Origin: Ciona intestinalis | Taxonomy: Eukaryota > Chordata > Ascidiacea > Phlebobranchia > Cionidae | Direction of reading: 5' to 3' | NCBI RefSeq assembly: GCF_000224145.3 | Contig: NC_020168.2 | Coordinates: 2,553,171-2,617,170, forward strand | Length of the DNA stretch: 64,000 nucleotides | Shown here: one piece after another, positions 61,201 through 64,000 of the stretch | Layout: every line of letters starts with the position of its first letter | How positions within the stretch are numbered: position 1 is the stretch's first letter | Program-made: the position numbers and the translations under genes | Notes under the pieces: model-generated | What the model was told of the DNA's origin: nothing | The model's database searches: none | What the model saw: only the letters and a program-made list of their open reading frames with translations

Positions 61201-63976
61201 TCCATCTTGGACTATATAAAGTGATGTGAGGGAAAATGGGACACCTTTAGCACTTAATACGCAATTATCCTGATCGTGTTTTAAACAATGAATAACAACG
61301 ATAAGGGAGTCGTGAGAGTACGGTTTTATAATTCTTTAAAGGTGTTTTGTTTACTACCAAATGAAACGAGACAATAGAATGAAAAGGTGTTTTATCTTCC
61401 CCACTTTACTATATAAACGTAATTGCTATCATGAGTGCACAGTTTGTGCAAAGTTATCAAATACCAAAATACAAAAGTAACGACTAACGAGGTGTCCGTT
61501 ACAGAACTTAGAGGTGATTCAACGCGCATCAAACCAACTCCGCAAGAGCAGAAAACTTGCAAAGATACTTGAGTTCGTGCTTGCTATGGGAAACTACATG
61601 AATCAAGGCCACATAAGGATATCGAAAGCTACTGGATTTCGTATTCATTTTCTTGCAGAGGTTAGCGTTCATGCTTGGTGTAAAACGTGACATGGTTAAA
61701 GTAGATCGCCGGATAATCTCTCATGAGTCGAATTATCACACACCGCTACTTTACCACGATGGAGATTTATTCTCAATCTCGTAGTTTATTTTAAAGCATT
61801 TCTGAAAACAATAGGATTTAAGGCTGATTGTAACACTGAGATCTTTGTATTTTGAGTTGACCATTTTGGTAGAGTGAAATAAAGTATTGCTTGCAGTGCT
61901 CTGCTGTTATCTTGTTTGAATATAGTCATATGTGGTAAGATGGGACACCTTTAGCATATATAGCTTTAGCAATATCTAACTCCTGATCATGTTTTAAACA
62001 ATTAACAACGGTCCATTGAAGTCGTGATAATACGGTTTCAAATATTTTGCATCCTTTTTGTTTACTACCAAATGACGAGAAAATAGATTAAACGGTGTCC
62101 CATTTCCCCCAACCCTACTGTATTACATCATTTTCTTCGGTCTACCGGTGGCTTATTTGCTGCAAACAGTATGATTGTCCTGTTATTTAAGAATATATTG
62201 GGTACTTAAATTAATAGCGGAGTTTTCATGCAGATGGATTGTACAAAAACAAGCGACAACAAAATGACGTTTCTTCATATTCTTGCTCGTGCTGTGAGCT
62301 CGAAGTTTCCCGAAGTTCTAAGCTTCGCTGATGAGTTACTTGACGTTAAAGCTGCATCACGAGGTGAGCATATGAACGACCACTTTACTTCCGAAACAAA
62401 TTTAAGACTATTTAGAAAATGCTCAACCAAAGTTTCACTTTGGTCTGATTTTAAATTATTTAAAAACAGTCAAATCGTTAATATAAAAGTACCAATGTGT
62501 CCATTCGTGTGATTTAGGTGAAAACCCAAACATACACAAAGCTTAAACACAGATTTTACCAGTATGTTACTAAAAACCCAAATTAATTAGGTCTTGTACC
62601 CAAATGAAAGCGTTATTATGATCCTAATATATAGTAGTGTGGGGAAAGACGGGACAACTATAGCACACAATATTCACCTGGTCGTGTTTTAAACAATTAA
62701 TAACGGTCTATGAGAGCCGTGAGGATACAGTTTTATAATTCTTTGACTGTTTTTTGTGTACTATCAAATGAGCAGAGAAAAAGGAATTAAAAGGTGTCCC
62801 ATTTTACCCCACCCTTCTATATATATGCCAGACATTGCATACAACTTCAGAACCGGTTCCATACCACCGCATTACATTGTAATATATTTACCTTATAATT
62901 TTAACTATCTCGTCCTACAGTTGTGTACCCGGTCGTCCTTGCTGATCTACAACAGATAAGGAAGAATTGGCTTCACATCCGGGATAATTTGCTCGAAACC
63001 GAATCCAAAAAGAAAGAAGATCGATTTAAGTAAGTCTCTTGCAACTGATGAATTTTTTTATGCGTGTTTTGGACTTGTATTTAAATTTTAACAAAAGTCA
63101 GGATTAAATATATATGGTAGGGTGGGGGTAAAAGGGACACCTTTTCACTCTATTTTTTCGTTTCATTTGGTAGTAAACAAAGAACATTCAAAGCATTATA
63201 AAACTTTATCTTTACGGCTTCCATGAACCGTTGTTATTTGCTTGAAACACGGACTGAATATTTAGATATCATGTGCTAAAGGTGTCCCATCTCCCCAACA
63301 GTACTATCTGTTTTTATGACATTTAGAAAAATATAAGCGTTGACGGGTGCAATAATTTTGGAGCAAAGTGATTTAATTTGCGTTTTGCGACCCAGAATCG
63401 CAATGGAGACTTGTCTGGTGCGTACAAATGGTTCCATCAAGCAGTTGGAGCAGCTACATCATGCAACCAGCAAGGAGTTTAATAAGGTTGCGCAATACTT
63501 CGGCGAAAATCCGAAAAATATAGGAATGCAACAGTTTTTCAACATTTTTGAGGAGTTTATTAGAAAATTTCAAGTAAGTTAGTTTTAAAAGTATACACCA
63601 TGCATGCTTTAAAGGCTGACGTAAAGTAAGCTATATTCTTAAACATAGTAGGGTGGGAGAAGATGGGACACCTTTTCAATCTCAATCTCAATTTCTTTTC
63701 TCGCCCCCTTTTGATGGTGAAAACAGAAATTTCAAAGAATTATAAAACTGTACGTTCACGACTCCCGTAGACCGTTGGTATTTGTTTAAAACACGATCCG
63801 TATATTTAGATATGGTGTGCTTACACGGTGTTCCATCTTATCCCACAGAACCATATATTGTTTATTTTATTATAACCCTTCTATGTATTAACAATCTTCC
63901 TACTCTTATTTTCTTGCTTTAGAAATCCAGTATGGAGATATCTAAACTTATCAAAAGCAAGCAAGCAAGTTCTTAA
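38863..63976 (+). CDS. GRID2IP: delphilin-type formin (GRID2IP orthologue), complete
   Basis: Twenty-four coding exons close in frame to 1739 residues: 38863-39000, 40115-40233, 40654-40783, 40842-41084, 41222-41379, 41444-41528, 41638-41747, 42592-42677, 48529-48598, 51506-51603, 52003-52247, 52546-52774, 53211-53903, 55180-55293, 57771-58918, 59003-59564, 59836-59904, 60577-60785, 61008-61094, 61505-61660, 62234-62363, 62921-63029, 63396-63573, 63923-63976. Domain order: PDZ (1-85), PDZ (about 87-160), harmonin-N-like (about 200-290), PDZ (328-405), harmonin-N-like (about 485-570), disordered 571-1310, FH1 (1314-1344), FH2 (about 1355-1733). PDZ3, the second harmonin-N-like domain and FH2 resemble human delphilin closely. 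In mammals delphilin is a postsynaptic scaffold that binds the glutamate receptor GluD2 and assembles actin; the tunicate role is inferred. Human delphilin is 1211 residues, so the middle is much longer here. The C-terminal exon (KSSMEISKLIKSKQASS) is the least certain. Confidence 0.94.
39397..39588 (+). mobile_element. MITE copy 8
   Basis: TAATGTGGGGAAGATGGGAC at the left and GGTGTCGCATCTTTCCTCAT at the right, in delphilin intron 1. Confidence 0.85.
39902..40063. repeat. tandem duplication, two units of 82 and 80 bp
   Basis: Unit 39902-39983 and unit 39984-40063 both begin GCTTTGAACTGTAT and end TCAAGATCGGACAA. They differ by a 2-base indel (TATATCC versus TATCC) and one A/G change (AAGCAG versus AAACAG). 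It lies in delphilin intron 1, ending 51 bp before exon 2. Confidence 0.95.
40654..41084 (+). CDS. GRID2IP: delphilin exons 3-4: second, divergent PDZ domain
   Basis: Exon 40654-40783 gives PTYGLTLISSLPVRIDHVTQ and KVGDIVIK, and exon 40842-41084 continues IDDVYITSASQARQLLEESS and VGVIPV. The order of strands and the ligand loop (YGLTL) fit a PDZ fold. I recall only two PDZ domains in mammalian delphilin, so this appears additional. A linker then leads into the harmonin-N-like domain. Confidence 0.75.
41222..41747 (+). CDS. GRID2IP: delphilin exons 5-7: first harmonin-N-like domain and linker
   Basis: SPGQQKAREFLHK at the end of exon 4 and FKLSLKHDPVEMRNVVEAIQ in exon 5 form the helices of a harmonin-N-like domain, closed by LLDEVRYFIPNRDKHDFDKL in exons 5-6. 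Exon 7 (FSKEDESRRSLRIPASGR onward) is a polar linker ending at the PDZ3 exon. Confidence 0.85.
41879..42000. mobile_element. MITE copy 9, internally deleted
   Basis: Both arms remain (TGGTGTGGGGTAAGATGGAA and CATGTCTCATATTACCCCAC) but only about 120 bp are left. It lies in delphilin intron 7. Confidence 0.75.
42592..51603 (+). CDS. GRID2IP: delphilin exons 8-10: third PDZ domain, split over 9 kb
   Basis: Exon 42592-42677 (SVQVKRGSRSFGLTLCGHAP), exon 48529-48598 (GSPAYEAGLKDGDYILALNG) and exon 51506-51603 (NLDHTKAVALIQGSGSMPTL) together match the human delphilin PDZ that reads KSFGFTLRGHGP ... LNGLDMRNCSHDK ... GSGAMPTLV. Introns of 5.85 kb and 2.9 kb interrupt it and hold four MITE copies. 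Confidence 0.93.
43176..43341 (+). mobile_element. MITE copy 10
   Basis: CTGTAGGGTAGGATGCAATA with TTAGCACATAATACCCCATA at the left, CATGGTCCATCTTACCCCAA at the right. Confidence 0.75.
44624..44817 (-). mobile_element. MITE copy 11
   Basis: AAGGTGGGGGAAGATGGGAC at the left, interior TTAGTAAACAAAGAACATTC, right arm GGTGTCCCATCTTTTCCCAC. Confidence 0.85.
48657..48840 (+). mobile_element. MITE copy 12
   Basis: TATACTGTGGGGTAATATGG at the left, TATCATCTTACCCCACCCTA at the right. It lies between delphilin exon 9 and the candidate alternative terminal exon. Confidence 0.8.
48933..48993 (+). CDS. GRID2IP: candidate alternative terminal exon completing PDZ3
   Basis: After a good acceptor (TTGCTCTATACAG) the phase-compatible reading SHKGHLKFYKTAQPARITIR ends in TAA. 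Joined to exon 9 it replaces NLDHTKAV...PTLVIQ with an equivalent helix and final strand of a PDZ domain, giving a 399-residue protein PDZ-PDZ-HN-PDZ without FH1 and FH2. No AATAAA is close downstream, so support is limited to frame, splice site and fold logic. Confidence 0.4.
50134..50323 (+). mobile_element. MITE copy 13
   Basis: TATAGTAGGGTGGGGGAAGA with TTTAGCACATGATATCTAAA at the left, GGTGTCCCGTTTCCCCCCTT at the right. A near-consensus copy. Confidence 0.9.
51625..51821 (+). mobile_element. MITE copy 14
   Basis: TATAGTACTGTGGGGTAAGA at the left, GGTGTCTCATCTTCCCCCAC at the right. It starts 21 bp after delphilin exon 10. Confidence 0.9.
52003..52774 (+). CDS. GRID2IP: delphilin exons 11-12: second harmonin-N-like domain
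   Basis: Exon 52003-52247 contains FVPDSFTIRGVSFKEH and joins in phase 0 to exon 52546-52774, LMKFLPRTDVLKLKATLEEF and then NLDVFLVNVYPIVKN. Human delphilin reads [20 protein letters not shown] and NIDTLIVDVYPVLD at the same place. Exon 11's acceptor (ATCAAAAG) is weak, and its donor is GTTAGT. Confidence 0.88.
52296..52430 (+). mobile_element. MITE copy 15, internally deleted
   Basis: TATAGTGCTGTGGAGTAAGA at the left, ACATGTCTCATCTTACCTTA at the right, with a small internal duplication of TGTTCTTTTTTACTA. It lies in delphilin intron 11. Confidence 0.75.
52871..53067 (+). mobile_element. tRNA-derived SINE, copy 2
   Basis: It begins CTGGCGCCGTGGCAAAGTGG then TTAGCGCGC, an A box (TGGCAAAGTGG), and has a B box at TGGGTTCAAGGCTC. 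The tRNA-unrelated part contains TGTGTCCTTGGGCA and GGGTTGTCCAAATTATCAGC, and an A-rich tail closes it. It is the best-preserved of three copies and lies in delphilin intron 12. Confidence 0.85.
53211..58918 (+). CDS. GRID2IP: delphilin exons 13-15: long disordered arginine/serine-rich region
   Basis: Three exons (693, 114 and 1148 bases) encode about 650 residues without a fold. Repeated basic clusters sit next to Ser/Thr: VRRRQSLRNSD, KRNRRRRTVGN, TSRRRRSVG, GRKRRSGRRTVE and RVRRRRRRGTESS. Exon 14 is lysine-rich (KKNANKKKQK). Exon 15 contains LSSIKKRLTFSRPPKNTDTD, close to RRKLFTFSHPVRSRDTD in human delphilin, and so anchors the orthology inside the disordered part. Confidence 0.88.
53904..55179 (+). 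other. delphilin intron 13 (1.3 kb)
   Basis: No repeat copy or coding exon is visible. Two overlapping open frames (54116-54401, one on each strand) are not supported. Confidence 0.5.
55294..57770 (+). other. delphilin intron 14 (2.5 kb)
   Basis: It holds one MITE (56499-56683). The open frame leading into exon 15 from 57578 is intronic read-through, because a strong polypyrimidine acceptor (CCTTTTATTTTTAG) lies just before 57771. It could serve as an alternative start for a shorter protein, but nothing else supports that. Confidence 0.5.
56499..56683 (+). mobile_element. MITE copy 16
   Basis: TAATACTGTGGGGGTAATAT at the left, AATGTCCCATCTTACCCCAC at the right. Confidence 0.8.
59003..63976 (+). 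CDS. GRID2IP: delphilin exons 16-24: FH1 and FH2 domains
   Basis: Exon 16 holds the proline-rich FH1 (two runs of 6-9 prolines at 59279-59370), which binds profilin-actin in formins, then RMSVKRINWEKIEP, the FH2 lasso with its tryptophan, and the delphilin signature TVWGQLGEDYDTINDVVKYL. Later exons give KKAYNTSILLAHLK, RKSRKLAKILEFVLAMGNYM, KMTFLHILARAVSSKFPEVL and QQFFNIFEEFIRKFQ. All align in order with the human FH2. The isoleucine of the barbed-end contact (N-x-x-I-x-L) is kept. Every intron from 59905 on contains a MITE or SINE. Confidence 0.95.
60131..60324 (+). mobile_element. MITE copy 17
   Basis: TATAGTAGGGTGGGGGAAGA with TTTAGCACATAATATACAAA, right arm GGTGTCCCATCTTTCCCCAC. A near-consensus copy next to copy 18 in delphilin intron 17. 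Confidence 0.92.
60333..60469 (+). mobile_element. MITE copy 18, internally deleted
   Basis: TATAGTATGGGTTGGGGAGA with TTTAGCACGTAATATCCAAA, right arm TGTTCCATCCTCCTCCACCC. It sits 8 bp after copy 17 in the same orientation. Confidence 0.88.
60823..60935 (+). mobile_element. tRNA-derived SINE, copy 3, partial
   Basis: CCGGCGCCGTGGTACAGTCG, GTTAGCGCACC and ACCCAGAGGTAACGGATT match the head of the SINE at 52871; the B box is damaged and the tail is lost. It fills much of the 222-bp delphilin intron 18. Confidence 0.75.
61213..61415 (+). mobile_element. MITE copy 19
   Basis: GTGATGTGAGGGAAAATGGG with TTTAGCACTTAATACGCAAT, right arm GGTGTTTTATCTTCCCCACT, in delphilin intron 19. Confidence 0.88.
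61921..62123 (+). mobile_element. MITE copy 20
   Basis: TATAGTCATATGTGGTAAGA at the left, GGTGTCCCATTTCCCCCAAC at the right, in delphilin intron 20. Confidence 0.85.
62628..62824 (+). mobile_element. MITE copy 21
   Basis: TATAGTAGTGTGGGGAAAGA at the left, GGTGTCCCATTTTACCCCAC at the right, in delphilin intron 21. Confidence 0.88.
63111..63308 (-). mobile_element. MITE copy 22
   Basis: GGTAGGGTGGGGGTAAAAGG at the left, interior GGTAGTAAACAAAGAACATT, right arm AAAGGTGTCCCATCTCCCCA, in delphilin intron 22. Confidence 0.88.
63644..63858 (-). mobile_element. MITE copy 23
   Basis: CATAGTAGGGTGGGAGAAGA at the left, GGTGTTCCATCTTATCCCAC at the right, in delphilin intron 23. An added CAATCTCAATCTCAA repeat lengthens it. 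Confidence 0.85.
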
Positions 63977-64000
63977 ATAATATATGCAAATCAAAACATG

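Overview
The window is animal nuclear DNA and most likely comes from a sea squirt of the genus Ciona. It is AT-rich, its introns are short and mostly GT-AG, and it carries many copies of a short inverted-repeat element (ends GTAGGGTGGGG...CCCCACCCTAC) of a type I know from Ciona. The genes have clear chordate orthologues. The species name is an inference; the gene models come from reading the sequence. Exons were joined by hand using splice sites, codon phase and family similarity, and every multi-exon model below closes in frame.

Left part, mostly minus strand. Positions 209-858 hold the first two coding exons of an H-NOX-domain (soluble guanylate cyclase type) gene that runs off the left edge. 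Positions 2595-10845 hold a complete HNF4 (NR2A) nuclear receptor in 11 coding exons, with a possible second first exon at 8831-8867. Positions 16864-18813 hold a complete 310-residue short-chain dehydrogenase of the HSD17B12 / 3-ketoacyl-CoA reductase type. Positions 20193-20741 (minus) and 21428-23606 (plus) are a divergent pair of small genes that I could not name. Positions 25468-27731 (minus) hold a two-exon gene for a 689-residue, largely disordered protein with a possible PP1-docking motif.

Middle. Positions 27732-38862, about 11 kb, have no gene I can support. They contain one MITE copy and a 570-bp foldback element, and presumably the control DNA of the two divergent flanking genes.

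Right part, plus strand. Positions 38863-63976 form one large gene of 24 coding exons for a 1739-residue delphilin (GRID2IP)-type formin: PDZ, a second PDZ, a harmonin-N-like domain, a third PDZ, a second harmonin-N-like domain, a long arginine/serine-rich disordered region, then FH1 and FH2. The stop codon falls 25 bases before the window ends. An in-frame alternative terminal exon at 48933-48993 could give a 399-residue form without the formin half.

Repeats. I count 23 copies of the ~190-bp MITE, 16 of them in the delphilin introns. There are three tRNA-derived SINE copies and a possible fragment, two ~570-bp foldback elements, one 81-bp tandem duplication and one 26-bp perfect palindrome. 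The genes are unrelated in pathway; nothing suggests an operon or a functional cluster.
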